A program made the position numbers and the translations under genes. A stretch of DNA of 64,000 nt from contig NZ_NMWU01000029.1 of NCBI RefSeq assembly GCF_002860355.1, forward strand, positions 62,001 through 126,000, in the 5' to 3' direction. Numbering within the stretch: the first letter of the stretch is position 1; each line of letters opens with the position of its first letter. Origin of the DNA: Bifidobacterium margollesii (GTDB taxonomy: Bacteria; Actinomycetota; Actinomycetes; Actinomycetales; Bifidobacteriaceae). This document shows, piece after piece, positions 53,058 to 62,592 of the stretch. Under the pieces are notes generated by a model, which saw only the letters and a list, made by a program, of their open reading frames with translations, was not told the DNA's origin and searched no databases.

Positions 53058-54584
53058 ATGACAGCACCTACCGCACCCGTGCTCGTGGCGGGAGTCGATA
53101 CCTCCACACAGTCCTGCAAGGTCCGCGTCACCGACGCCACCACCGGCAGACTCGTCCGGTTCGGACAGGCCAAGCACCCCGACGGCACCAGCGTGAACCC
53201 GGACGCCTGGTGGAAGGCGTTCCTCGAAGCCGCTGAACAGGCCGGCGGTTTGGACGATGTGGCGGCCATCGCCGTGGGAGGCCAACAGCATGGCATGGTG
53301 CTGCTCGACGCGAACGGCGCGGTGATCCGCGACGCCCTGCTGTGGAACGACACCAGGTCCGCCCCGCAGGCCGCCGATCTGATCCGCGAGCTCGGCAAGG
53401 CCCCCGCCGAAGGAGACGAACCGGCTGGCGACGACGAATCCACGATCGAAGTTCGCGGCAAACAACGCTGGGTGAAGGCCGTAGGCTCCTCCCCCGTCGC
53501 CTCCTACACGCTGACCAAGGTGGCCTGGGTGGCCGAGAACGAGCCCGAAAACGCCGGCCGCATCGCAGCGATCTGCCTGCCGCACGACTGGCTGAGCTGG
53601 CGCATCGCCGGCTTCGGCCCCGTGGCCCCCGGCGAGGACGCCCATCTCGACGCCCTGTTCACCGACCGCTCCGACGCCTCAGGAACCAGCTACTTCGACG
53701 CCGCATCCAACGAATACCGCCTGGATCTGCTCGACATGGCGCTGGGCCGTCACGACGTAATCCTGCCGAACGTGCTCGGACCGGCAGAAACCGCACCGGT
53801 GAAGGCCGATCCCGCCATCGCAGGCGGCAAGGTGGAAGGCGGATGTCTGATTGCCCCCGGCGGCGGTGACAACGCCATGGCGTCGTTCGGCCTGTCGATG
53901 GGCGTGGGCGATGTGTCGGTGTCGCTTGGCACCTCCGGCGTGGCCGCCGCCATCGCCGAAAATCCGGTGTACGACCTCACCGGCGCCATCAGCGGCTTCG
54001 CCGACTGCACCGGACACTTCCTGCCGCTGGCCTGCACCATCAACGGTTCACGCATTCTCGACGCCGGCCGTCACGCCCTCGACGCGGATTACGATGAGCT
54101 GGCCAAGCTGGCTTTCGCTTCTCAGCCGGGTGCCGGCGGCATCACCCTGATCCCCTATTTCGACGGCGAACGCACCCCGAACCGACCGAACGACACGGCT
54201 CGTCTGGAAGGACTGACGCTGGAGAACACCACGCGGGAGAATCTGGCCCGCGCCTTCGTGGAGGGATTGCTGTGTTCACAGCGCGACTGCATCGAGCTGG
54301 TGCGCGCGCTCGGCGCCAACATCGATCGTATTCTGCTCATCGGCGGCGGCGCGAAATCCGCGGCCGTTCGCCAGCTCGCCCCCGCCGTGTTCGGCATGGA
54401 CGTGACGTTGCCCGCCACCGACGAATACGTGGCGATCGGAGCGGCCCGTCAGGCCGCGTGGGCACTCGCCGCGCATGCCGACGCCTCGGCCCAGCCGCCC
54501 GCATGGGAGATTTCGATCGAGGGCCGTGAAACCGGAGAGCCCACCCCCGAAGTCTACGAAGCCTACGCCCGCCGCCGCGGCTGA
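53058..54584 (+). CDS. xylB: Xylulokinase
   Basis: 508 residues, FGGY family. VAGVDTSTQSCKVRVTD is the N-terminal phosphate/actin-like signature, AIAVGGQQHGMVLLD binds the sugar, PGGGDNAMASFGLS carries the catalytic Asp and ILLIGGGAKSAAVRQLAP is the C-terminal ATP block. It phosphorylates D-xylulose to xylulose 5-phosphate, the substrate of the bifid shunt phosphoketolase. AAAGGAGCCAAT precedes ATG 53058. Confidence 0.95.
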   Translation: MTAPTAPVLVAGVDTSTQSCKVRVTDATTGRLVRFGQAKHPDGTSVNPDAWWKAFLEAAEQAGGLDDVAAIAVGGQQHGMVLLDANGAVIRDALLWNDTRSAPQAADLIRELGKAPAEGDEPAGDDESTIEVRGKQRWVKAVGSSPVASYTLTKVAWVAENEPENAGRIAAICLPHDWLSWRIAGFGPVAPGEDAHLDALFTDRSDASGTSYFDAASNEYRLDLLDMALGRHDVILPNVLGPAETAPVKADPAIAGGKVEGGCLIAPGGGDNAMASFGLSMGVGDVSVSLGTSGVAAAIAENPVYDLTGAISGFADCTGHFLPLACTINGSRILDAGRHALDADYDELAKLAFASQPGAGGITLIPYFDGERTPNRPNDTARLEGLTLENTTRENLARAFVEGLLCSQRDCIELVRALGANIDRILLIGGGAKSAAVRQLAPAVFGMDVTLPATDEYVAIGAARQAAWALAAHADASAQPPAWEISIEGRETGEPTPEVYEAYARRRG

Positions 54585-54611
54585 AACCAAAATCTTCAGC
54601 CGGTCGAAACG

Positions 54612-54650
54612 AAAAGGCCGACCCCATCGCAGTTTCGGGGTCGGCCTTTT
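54612..54650. terminator. Bidirectional terminator between xylB and GH43
   Basis: AAAAGGCCGACCCC at 54612-54625 pairs with GGGGTCGGCCTTTT at 54637-54650, with an 11-nt loop. It has T runs in both directions. Confidence 0.95.
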
Positions 54651-54671
54651 CAAGCAGTCAGTGCGCAAGAC

Positions 54672-56312
54672 TCATCGATTATCGCCGGGCTGATCGAACT
54701 CTCGGTAGTCGAAGTGGTGGAAGGTGGCCTCCTCGCCGTATCCGGAGACATCCACCGCGGCAAGCCCGACGAATCCTCCGGTGAAGAAGCCTCCGTAGCG
54801 CTGGGCCACATAGTCGTCGGAAAGCACCTTCGCATCGAGCTTCACCGGGATCTCATGCCAATGCTCGCCGTCGAACGAGTATTCGTAGGTGTACCATGCC
54901 GTGCGCACACGCGTGCGCAGCCACACGTCGACCCCGTCGGGCACTGCGATGGCGTCGTCCTTGAGGAACGAGGTGTAGTCGCCGTTGTCGTTCTGCGCCA
55001 CTTCGATCACGCGGACGCGGCGCCTCTCATCGTAGGTGACGAACACCCACGACCAGAACATGTCGCTGTAGTAGTTGGTCAATCCCGCCATGGCCATGTA
55101 GTGCTTCGGATCGAAGCTCAGCTTCGTCTCGGCGTCGAAGTCGAAGGCCTGCCAGCGACGGGCGACCAGTGACAGTTCGAACAGATTGCACAGTGAGCCC
55201 TGGCCGCGCAGTACAAGTCTGCCGTCTCCGACCTCGCCCATATGCTCGTCGAACGGCACACGCAAAGTGTTCCAGTCCGGGCCGAGCACGTCGTCCTCGA
55301 ATTCGTCGTGCTGGCTGTGGTCCTTCGGAGCCCCGGTGAGGATCGCGTCCTTCGGCGCCTCCACGCATCGGGTTCCGGCCCGACCGCCCACCACGTACGG
55401 CCAGCCGTCGTCATCCCATTCGATCTTCTGGATCGAAGTTTCGCGGCCCAGCGTGCACCACCCCCGAACACCATGGGACGGCTCGATGTCATGCCTCCAC
55501 GGGCGCCCGCACAGCGAAGCGTAGTACCACTCTCCCGAAGGCGTGTCCACGAGAGCGCCGTGACCCTGCTTCTGCAGATAGCCGTCGGGCGCATCGTAGT
55601 TGCCGATCAACGGATTGTTCGGCATCACCTCGAACGGCATATCCAGCGAACGCGAACGTGCCACGGACTCCTGATGCTCGTATTGCGTGCCTCCCTCCGC
55701 AGCGAACAGATAATACCAGCCGTTGATCTTGTACAGGTGAGGACCTTCGGTGACCTTCACATCGGTGCCCTCCCACAGGGTCCGTGTGGTCTCGGGCATG
55801 AGCCGCATGGTGTCCACATCGAGTTCGGTGATGGTGATGCCGTCGAAGGCGTGATGGTATTCGCGGTGATCCCAGGTCTGCTGGACGAGGTACTTGCGTC
55901 CGTCGTCGTCATGGAACAGGCTGGCGTCGAAGCCCACACCGTTGAGGCGGATCGGCTCGCTCCACGGCCCTCGGATGTCTTCGGCCGTCACCAGATAGTT
56001 GGCGCAGTCCTTGAACGCTCCGTTGACGTTCTTCACGTCGGTGAAGATCAGCCAGAACTTCCCGTCGGCCCAAGACAGGTCGGGAGCCCAGATGCCGCCG
56101 GAGGACGGGTTGCCCCGCATGTTGAGCTGTGAAACCCGGTCGAGGGCGGATCCCACGTAGTTCCAGTGGGAGAGGTCCTTTGACTCATGGATACGCACGC
56201 CGGGCCACCATTCGAAGGTGGAGCTGGCGATGTAGTAGGTGTCTCCCACGCGGATCATCGAGGGATCAGGGTGAAATCCGGGCAGTACCGGATTGGCGAT
56301 GGTAATGGTCAT
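54672..56312 (-). CDS. GH43 beta-xylosidase / alpha-L-arabinofuranosidase
   Basis: 546 residues, no signal peptide, so cytoplasmic. The five-bladed propeller carries general base Asp16 (PGFHPDPSMI), pKa-setting Asp129 (GVGFDASLFH) and general acid Glu189 (KVTEGPHLYK). A C-terminal beta-sandwich (~340-540) closes the active site, as in XynB-type GH43. It removes xylose (or arabinose) from the non-reducing end of short oligosaccharides. The MFS transporter gene lies just upstream in the same direction. AAGGAGAATCC precedes ATG 56312. Confidence 0.93.
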   Translation of the reverse strand: MTITIANPVLPGFHPDPSMIRVGDTYYIASSTFEWWPGVRIHESKDLSHWNYVGSALDRVSQLNMRGNPSSGGIWAPDLSWADGKFWLIFTDVKNVNGAFKDCANYLVTAEDIRGPWSEPIRLNGVGFDASLFHDDDGRKYLVQQTWDHREYHHAFDGITITELDVDTMRLMPETTRTLWEGTDVKVTEGPHLYKINGWYYLFAAEGGTQYEHQESVARSRSLDMPFEVMPNNPLIGNYDAPDGYLQKQGHGALVDTPSGEWYYASLCGRPWRHDIEPSHGVRGWCTLGRETSIQKIEWDDDGWPYVVGGRAGTRCVEAPKDAILTGAPKDHSQHDEFEDDVLGPDWNTLRVPFDEHMGEVGDGRLVLRGQGSLCNLFELSLVARRWQAFDFDAETKLSFDPKHYMAMAGLTNYYSDMFWSWVFVTYDERRRVRVIEVAQNDNGDYTSFLKDDAIAVPDGVDVWLRTRVRTAWYTYEYSFDGEHWHEIPVKLDAKVLSDDYVAQRYGGFFTGGFVGLAAVDVSGYGEEATFHHFDYREFDQPGDNR

Positions 56313-56369
56313 GATGGATTCTCCTTATCGTTGTTCTGTTGCATTGCGGATGATGTTGTCGTCAGCCGG

Positions 56370-57635
56370 CTACTTCACGGAGCGGATCAGGCCGATCAGC
56401 ACCGCGCCGATGCCGGCGATGACCGCGGCGATCGGGAAGATCAGGTGATAGCCGACCGCGTTGATGACCATTGCGGCGATGACGGGACCGAGGATCTGTC
56501 CTCCGGTGTTGGCCAGGTTCAGGATGCCGAGATCCTTGGCGGCGGTGGCGGGATCGGGCAGCACTTCGACGTTCAGTGCCTGATCGACCGCATTGTAGGC
56601 ACCGACGCCAATGCCGGCGATGACCGCGTAGACCACGATGGTCCACGGTTCGTTCGAGACGAACGGGATGAACACGCCGATGGCGATCAGCATGGAGGCT
56701 ACGATCACCGGGGGCTTGCGTCGGCCGATGCGATCGGAGATCGGGCCGGCGATCAGCGAGACCACAAGGGCTGAGACCATCATGCACATCGAAACGATGG
56801 ATACGTATCGCGATGTGCTGGCGGAATCCTGATTCATGTAATCGGTGAGAATATACAGCTGATATCCCGAAACGGCATAGCAGGAGGACTGCATCATGAA
56901 CTTGCCGAACAGGGCGAGATAGTAGTCACGGGCGCCGTGCATGGGCAGAGAGAAGTGACTGAGCACCATCTCCTTGGTGAACCGCTGCCTCGGCATGTTC
57001 AGGCTGGACGGCTCGCGCAGCAGCACCGCCGCGACCGGGCCGGAAAGCAGTGTCGCACCGATGAGCACGATGAAGCCGAGATCCACCTTGTCGAGGAACT
57101 GCGCGGCGACGAGCTGACCGCCGTACTGGCCGATGGCCGAACCGAACGCATAGAACGCGGTGAGCGTGCCGCGATGACGCGGAGCCACGCGGTCGGCCAG
57201 GACGGCGATCAGCGGAGCGACGATGGCGTTGAGGAAGAACTGATAGACGCACCAGGCGACGACCAGCACGGCGACGTTGGCGGCCTTCATCACGACGACG
57301 AGGCTGAGTGCGGATGCGACCGAGCCGACGACGATCCACGGGGATCGGCGTCCCCATCGGGATCTGGTGAGATCGGAGGCCGCGCCGAAGATGATATTGG
57401 CGAACGTGGCCACGATCATGCCGCTGGTGGCCAGCACCGCGATGATGTTCGTCTTGTTCGCGGCGTCCAGCACCACAACCTTCGCCGGCAGCAGCACCGC
57501 GTTGATGCCGAGGTATCCCGCCAGCCAGAGTATCACGCCGATGACCAGCGCAGCGCCTATCCGCACCGGCAGTTTCGGCTGATCGTCATCGGTGACGAGG
57601 GCCTTCCACTCCCCGGTCGTTTCCGATTCGCTCAT
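56370..57635 (-). CDS. MFS sugar transporter
   Basis: 421 residues with 12 hydrophobic segments. FGAASDLTRSRWGRRSPWIV and LIAGPISDRIGRRKPPVIVA are the two cytoplasmic MFS loops. It most likely imports xylosides or xylo-oligosaccharides for the neighbouring GH43, but this is inference from location. AAAGGAGGTTGCC precedes ATG 57635. A perfect 27-bp palindrome 46 bp upstream is a probable LacI operator. Confidence 0.9.
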   Translation of the reverse strand: MSESETTGEWKALVTDDDQPKLPVRIGAALVIGVILWLAGYLGINAVLLPAKVVVLDAANKTNIIAVLATSGMIVATFANIIFGAASDLTRSRWGRRSPWIVVGSVASALSLVVVMKAANVAVLVVAWCVYQFFLNAIVAPLIAVLADRVAPRHRGTLTAFYAFGSAIGQYGGQLVAAQFLDKVDLGFIVLIGATLLSGPVAAVLLREPSSLNMPRQRFTKEMVLSHFSLPMHGARDYYLALFGKFMMQSSCYAVSGYQLYILTDYMNQDSASTSRYVSIVSMCMMVSALVVSLIAGPISDRIGRRKPPVIVASMLIAIGVFIPFVSNEPWTIVVYAVIAGIGVGAYNAVDQALNVEVLPDPATAAKDLGILNLANTGGQILGPVIAAMVINAVGYHLIFPIAAVIAGIGAVLIGLIRSVK

Positions 57636-57681
57636 GGCAACCTCCTTTGGCACACGCCGAAAATTCAGCTCACTTACACAG

Positions 57682-57708
57682 CATGCTTACGAAACTTTCG
57701 TAAGCATG
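57682..57708. promoter_or_regulatory. 27-bp perfect palindromic LacI-type operator
   Basis: CATGCTTACGAAA at 57682-57694, a central C, then its exact reverse complement to 57708. The core CGAAA-C-TTTCG recurs (with G centre) near the lacI start at 57950-57960. Confidence 0.85.
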
Positions 57709-58003
57709 TCGCACAATAAGCTCTGTCACATCAAGGAAAGATCTTGCAACCACAGACAGATGTTTTTATTTTCAGCGATATCTACATATTTCACTTTCGA
57801 AATTCTATCGAAAACTTATCTTTGTTTTCGATACCAACAACAATAACAATGGTTTATCAAACTGTCAAACAAACTGGCGGCGCTAAGGAAAATCGCCGTT
57901 TCAAAGCAATGTTTTCCGCTTATCCATATTCGGGAACCTCAATTTGTTTCGAAAGTTTCGTGATACGATCGATAGCGCGAACGACACGTCCAGAGAGGAA
58001 TCA
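57709..58003. promoter_or_regulatory. AT-rich divergent control region of the MFS and lacI genes
   Basis: Noticeably AT-rich compared with its surroundings. TATCGAAAA at 57806-57814 and TTTTCGATA at 57825-57833 form an inverted repeat. CGAAAGTTTCG at 57950-57960 matches the core of the 27-bp operator and lies 43 bp before the lacI ATG, a likely autoregulatory site. Promoter boxes could not be fixed. Confidence 0.6.
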
Positions 58004-59038
58004 ATGAACGGAAAGACTGAACCCGAAGCAGGGAAAACGGAGTCCGTAAGGCTCTCGGACATAGCCCGGTCCACCGGGGTTTCCGTGGCCACGGTATCCA
58101 AAGTGCTCAACGGCCGCACCGATGTATCGGAGAAGACACGCGGCACCGTGCAGGAGGCCCTTCGCAGGGCCGGTTATACGAAGCGCATCGCAACCGTCAG
58201 AAACCGCAGGATGATCGAGGTGGTGTTCCAGTATCTCGACAGCCTATGGGCGTTCGAAATCCTTCAGGGGGTGCTCTCCGGGGCCCGAGAACATGGGTTG
58301 AGCGTGATCACCACGGAAAGTGGCAGCCGTCAGCATCCGGACTCATCCTGGATCGATGACATGCTACGCCGTCAGCCGATCGGCGTGATACTGATGTTCT
58401 CGAATCTCACCGCATCCGAAAAACGCAAGCTGGAACGGCACCGAATACCCTACGTCACCATCGACCCGGCAGGAGATCCCTCCCCCGATACGATGTCGGT
58501 GCTGGCCGACAATTGGACGGGAGGCGTGCTGGCGACACGCCATCTGCTGTCGTTGGGCCATACACGCATCGGAGTCATCACCGGGCCAGACGAAATGATG
58601 TGCTCGAAGGCACGACTCGACGGCTTCTCCTCGGCACTTTCCGAACGGGGGCTCAGCCCCGACCCCGATCTGATTCGCAAAGGGGATTTCCGGACCGAAG
58701 ACGGATACCACGAGGCGATGTCGATGCTGAAGGACCCACGGACCCGCCCCACCGCCATCTTCGCCTTCAGCGATCTGGAGGCGATGGGCGTATACGAGGC
58801 CGCCCGGCAACTGGACCTGCGCATCCCCGAGGATCTTTCCGTCATCGGTTTCGACGACGTCTCCACCGCGTCGTTCCTCGGTCCTGCGCTGACCACCATC
58901 CGTCAGCCGCTACAGGACATGGCACGGGCCGCAACGTCGATGATCATCAACGCCAGCAAAGGGGGAAACGTCTCCAGTCCACTGATCATGCCCACCTCAT
59001 TGGTGGTCAGGGACAGCACACGCGCGCTCGACCGCTGA
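58004..59038 (+). CDS. LacI-family sugar-responsive repressor
   Basis: 344 residues. The helix-turn-helix and hinge (VRLSDIARSTGVSVATVSKV, ~18-37, then LNGRTDVSEKTR) are typical LacI. The periplasmic-binding-like core has VIFQYLDSLWAF-like strands and the conserved IFAFSDLEAMGVYEAARQL and VIGFDDVSTASFLGP blocks. GAGAGGAATCA precedes ATG 58004. It is divergent from the MFS-GH43 genes and likely represses them; the inducer is unknown. Confidence 0.92.
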   Translation: MNGKTEPEAGKTESVRLSDIARSTGVSVATVSKVLNGRTDVSEKTRGTVQEALRRAGYTKRIATVRNRRMIEVVFQYLDSLWAFEILQGVLSGAREHGLSVITTESGSRQHPDSSWIDDMLRRQPIGVILMFSNLTASEKRKLERHRIPYVTIDPAGDPSPDTMSVLADNWTGGVLATRHLLSLGHTRIGVITGPDEMMCSKARLDGFSSALSERGLSPDPDLIRKGDFRTEDGYHEAMSMLKDPRTRPTAIFAFSDLEAMGVYEAARQLDLRIPEDLSVIGFDDVSTASFLGPALTTIRQPLQDMARAATSMIINASKGGNVSSPLIMPTSLVVRDSTRALDR

Positions 59039-59092
59039 CCCGGATAACCATCCGCCACCGGCGATCCGGCGCGTCCCGGCACCAACGAAAAA

Positions 59093-59118
59093 GGGGCATC
59101 CGATAAATCGGGTGCCCC
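59093..59118 (-). terminator. Terminator of xylA
   Basis: GGGGCA at 59093-59098 pairs with TGCCCC at 59113-59118, and CCGAT with ATCGG inside. On the minus strand the stem is followed by a T run. Confidence 0.9.
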
Positions 59119-59158
59119 GGTGATCATTATGGGAGAACGGTGTTCACACCGTCGTTCA

Positions 59159-60505
59159 TCACGCCTCGGCGAGAGCTTCGACGATGTAGTTGTTGATGGT
59201 GGCCTTGACGGATTCCAGATGATCGGACTTGGTGGCCGCGATCAGTTCGGACTGCGGCTTGTCCAGCGCGTACTCCTCGAGGGAGGCCAGCGTGGCGGTG
59301 CCGTTCTCGATGGAGGCGCCGATGCCGGTCTCGTAGGAGCTGTAGCGCTCGGCCTGCAGATCCTCGATGTAGTGGTCCTTGTGCATCTTGTCGGCAACCA
59401 GCAGACCGGCGGCGAAGGAATCCATGCCGGCGATGTGGGAGCGGAACAGGTCCTCGGCGTAGAAGGAGGTACGGCGCGGCTTGGCGTCGAAGTTCAGGCC
59501 GCCGTGGGGGCCGATCGAACCGTTGGCGAGGACCTCCCACATCACGGTGGAGGTCTCGTACAGGTCGGTCGGGAACTCGTCCATGTCCCAGCCGATGAGC
59601 TTGTCGCCCTGATTGGCGTCGAGGGAGCCGAGCACGCCGGCCTCGCGGGCGGTGCGGATCTCGTGCTGGTAGGTGTGGCCGGCCAGATTGGCGTGGTTGC
59701 CTTCCAGGTTGAGCTTCATGAAGTCGATGTCGTAGGTCTTGAGGAACGCGATGGCGGTGGCGGCATCGAAGTCGTACTGGTGCATCGTCGGCTCCTTGGC
59801 CTTCGGCTCGATCAGGAACTGGGCGTCCAGACCGATCTCCTTGGCGTACTCATGGCACATGTAGAAGAACTTGGCCATGTGCTCCTGCTCACGCTTCATC
59901 TGCGTGTTCCACAGGTTCTCGTAGCCTTCGCGGCCACCCCAGAACACGTAGTTCTCGGCGCCGAGGCGCTTGGCGATTTCCAGGGAGTGCTTCAGCTGGC
60001 CGCCGGCGTAGGCGTAGATGTCGGCGTACGGCGAGGTGGAGGCGCCGGAGACGAAGCGGGGGTTGGTGAACAGGGAGGAGGTGTTCCACAGGAGCTTGAC
60101 GCCGGTGGCCTTCATGTTCTCCTCGATCTTGTCGACCACCTTGTCGAGGTTCTTGTTGGTCTCGCGCAGGGTGTCGCCTTCGGGGGCGATGTCGCGGTCA
60201 TGGAAGCAGAAGTATTCAACGCCGAGCTTGGTGAAGAACTCGAAGGCGTAGTCCACTTTGGCCAGAGCTTCGTCCTCGGGGTTGGAGTACTTGCCGTACC
60301 ACGGACGCTGGGCGGTACCGGTGCCGAACGGGTCGACGAGCTCCTGATCGAAGGTGTGCCACCAAGCGACGCCGAAGCGCAGCCAATCCTTCATCTTCTT
60401 GCCGGCGACGACACGGTCGGCGTCATAGTAGTGGAAGGCAAGACCCTCCTTCGGACCCTTCTCCTTGCCGACGAACGGAATCTTATCGATGTCCCACAGT
60501 GCCAT
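59159..60505 (-). CDS. xylA: Xylose isomerase
   Basis: 448 residues, class II length. The catalytic His102 and Asp105 lie in [43 protein letters not shown] and the [13 protein letters not shown] metal block are intact. It converts D-xylose to D-xylulose, with Mg or Mn. AAAGGAGCTCTC precedes ATG 60505. Its promoter and palindromic site lie upstream, and its terminator is shared with no other gene. Confidence 0.97.
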   Translation of the reverse strand: MALWDIDKIPFVGKEKGPKEGLAFHYYDADRVVAGKKMKDWLRFGVAWWHTFDQELVDPFGTGTAQRPWYGKYSNPEDEALAKVDYAFEFFTKLGVEYFCFHDRDIAPEGDTLRETNKNLDKVVDKIEENMKATGVKLLWNTSSLFTNPRFVSGASTSPYADIYAYAGGQLKHSLEIAKRLGAENYVFWGGREGYENLWNTQMKREQEHMAKFFYMCHEYAKEIGLDAQFLIEPKAKEPTMHQYDFDAATAIAFLKTYDIDFMKLNLEGNHANLAGHTYQHEIRTAREAGVLGSLDANQGDKLIGWDMDEFPTDLYETSTVMWEVLANGSIGPHGGLNFDAKPRRTSFYAEDLFRSHIAGMDSFAAGLLVADKMHKDHYIEDLQAERYSSYETGIGASIENGTATLASLEEYALDKPQSELIAATKSDHLESVKATINNYIVEALAEA

Positions 60506-60745
60506 GAGAGCTCCTTTGGTCTGTCCCCGGTACGGAATCGGTTATACCGCCGATCAGTCCCATCCGAGGTCTTTTGCGTACACCGATATAGTAAAACTCC
60601 TGAACTATATTTGTCAATCGACAAAACTTATTCGGCGCGTCGCAGGATTCGCATCACATATCCAAATCGGGAAGACCACCGTAAATCGCGAAGACCACCG
60701 TCGCACCATACCAACGCCCACGACCAACGCAAACGCAAACGCAAA
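60506..60745. promoter_or_regulatory. xylA promoter and operator region
   Basis: On the minus strand: TTGACA (60617-60612), 18-bp spacer, TACTAT (60593-60588). TTTGTCAATCGACAAA at 60611-60626 is a 6-4-6 palindrome covering the -35 box, so repression by a bound protein is plausible. The rest has short CGCAAA repeats at 60729-60745. Confidence 0.7.
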
Positions 60746-60772
60746 GACCCCTTCCGAAACACGGAAGGGGTC
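60746..60772 (-). terminator. Terminator of the peptide-type ABC operon
   Basis: GACCCCTTCCG at 60746-60756 pairs with CGGAAGGGGTC at 60762-60772 around AAACA. It lies about 80 bp after the ATPase gene. On the minus strand TTT follows. Confidence 0.88.
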
Positions 60773-60852
60773 AACAACACAAACGGTCTCATCGACTCGG
60801 AAAGCGATGCACGCTGCCCGAGTCAGCGGCACCGCCCGAACCGCCCGAACCG

Positions 60853-62592
60853 TCAGGCGTTCTCCGCGGCAAGCAGCTCATGCAGCTGAGCACGATGCTT
60901 GCGCTGCTCACGCGGATCGGGAATCGGCAGCGAGGCCAGCAGCTTGCGCGTGTACGGATCACGCGGGTTGCGCATGATCTGATCGGAATCACCGTGCTCC
61001 ACGATCTCGCCCTTGTGCATCACCATGATGCGGTCGGCGAGCATATCGACCACCGCCAGATCGTGGGTGATGAACAGGCATGCGAAACCGATCTCCACCT
61101 GAAGCTTCTTGAACAGCTCCAGCACCTTGGCCTGCACCGACACATCGAGCGCGGAGGTCGGTTCGTCGGCGATCAGCAGCGGCGGCTTCAACGCCAAAGC
61201 GCGGGCCAGCGAGGCCCTCTGACGCTGTCCACCGGAAAGCTCGTGCGGGAAGCGGTCCATGTACGCCTTGGGCAGCTGCACCATTTCGAGCAGCTCCTCC
61301 ACGTACTTGCGGGCCTCGGCCAGCGACGCGTACTTCTTGTGCACGAGCAGCGGCTCAGCCACATTCTGCGCGATGGTCATCAGCGGGTTGAACGAGCTGC
61401 CCGGATCCTGGAACACGAAGCCGATGTCGGCACGCTTCGGCTTGAAGTCGCGCTCCTTGAACCCGTTCATCTCCACGCCGAGCACGTTGAGCGATCCGCC
61501 GGAAATGCGCTGCAGACCGGCGATGGCGCGGCCCGTGGTGGACTTGCCGGAACCGGATTCGCCCACAAGACCCACGACCTCGGAACGGTGGATGTCGAAG
61601 TCGATGCCGCGCACCGCCTTGAACGCCGGCTGCATCAGGTGACCGGGGTACGTGATCTCCAGCCCTCTGGCCTTCACGGCGATCGGTTCGTTGCGGTAAT
61701 CGGTCTTGCGTTCGATGACCTGTCCCTGCTCGTCGCGAACGACCAGCTTCTGGCCGATGCGGGGCACGGCCGACAGCAGGCGCTTGGTGTACGGATCCTT
61801 CGGGCTGTAGAAGATCTGCTCGACGCTGCCCTGCTCGACCACATGCCCGCGGTACATCACGATCACGTTGTCGGCGACATCGGCGATCACGCCCATGTTG
61901 TGGGTGATGATCAGCACGGAGGCGTCGAACTCGTCGCGGGCCATGCGCAACAGGTCGAGAATCTCGGCCTGAACGGTCACGTCCAGAGCGGTGGTCGGCT
62001 CATCGGCCAGAATCAGACCGGCATTGAGAACCAAAGCCATGGCGATGACGATACGCTGCTTCTGACCGCCCGAGAACTGATGCGGATAGTAGTCGATACG
62101 GGTTTCGGCATCGGGGATGCCGACCTTCTTCAGAATGTCGACGGCCTTCTCACGCTGCTCGTGCTTGTCGGTGATGCCGTGTGCACGCAGACCTTCTGCG
62201 ATCTGCCAGCCGATGGTGTACACGGGGTTGAGCACCGAATTCGGCTCCTGGAACACCATGGCCGCCTCTTCACCGCGCATCCGGCGCAGTTGCTCGCTGT
62301 TGAGGGCAAGCACATCCATCTGCTTGGAGCCGTCGCGGCTCTTGAGGTAGATGGCACCGGAGGTGGTGGCGGTTTCGGGCAGAAGCTTGAGGATCGACTT
62401 GGCGGTCACCGACTTACCGGAGCCGGATTCGCCGACGATGCCGACGATCGACTTCTTCGGAATCGTGAGATTCACCTTGTCCACGGCCTTGATCGGACCG
62501 GCGTCGGTGACAAAGGAGACGCTCAGGTTCTTGATGGCGGCGAGATCGCCCTCGGCGATGACGTCCTTGTTCAGGATCTGCGTTCCACTCAT
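60853..62592 (-). CDS. Fused dual ATP-binding protein of an oligopeptide-type ABC transporter (DppDF/OppDF)
   Basis: 579 residues, two ATPases in one chain. First: Walker A GESGSGKSV (~54-62), signature FSGGQKQRIVIAMAL, Walker B LILADEPTTALD. Second: GESGSGKSTTGRAI, LSGGQRQRASLARAL, LLIADEPTSALD. Each half carries the Opp/Dpp-type C-terminal segment (DPYTKRLLSAVPRIG; DPYTRKLLASLPIPD). It overlaps the upstream permease by 4 bp. Substrate (peptide, or oligosaccharide) is unknown; the next genes upstream are lost at the edge. Confidence 0.95.
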   Translation of the reverse strand: MSGTQILNKDVIAEGDLAAIKNLSVSFVTDAGPIKAVDKVNLTIPKKSIVGIVGESGSGKSVTAKSILKLLPETATTSGAIYLKSRDGSKQMDVLALNSEQLRRMRGEEAAMVFQEPNSVLNPVYTIGWQIAEGLRAHGITDKHEQREKAVDILKKVGIPDAETRIDYYPHQFSGGQKQRIVIAMALVLNAGLILADEPTTALDVTVQAEILDLLRMARDEFDASVLIITHNMGVIADVADNVIVMYRGHVVEQGSVEQIFYSPKDPYTKRLLSAVPRIGQKLVVRDEQGQVIERKTDYRNEPIAVKARGLEITYPGHLMQPAFKAVRGIDFDIHRSEVVGLVGESGSGKSTTGRAIAGLQRISGGSLNVLGVEMNGFKERDFKPKRADIGFVFQDPGSSFNPLMTIAQNVAEPLLVHKKYASLAEARKYVEELLEMVQLPKAYMDRFPHELSGGQRQRASLARALALKPPLLIADEPTSALDVSVQAKVLELFKKLQVEIGFACLFITHDLAVVDMLADRIMVMHKGEIVEHGDSDQIMRNPRDPYTRKLLASLPIPDPREQRKHRAQLHELLAAENA

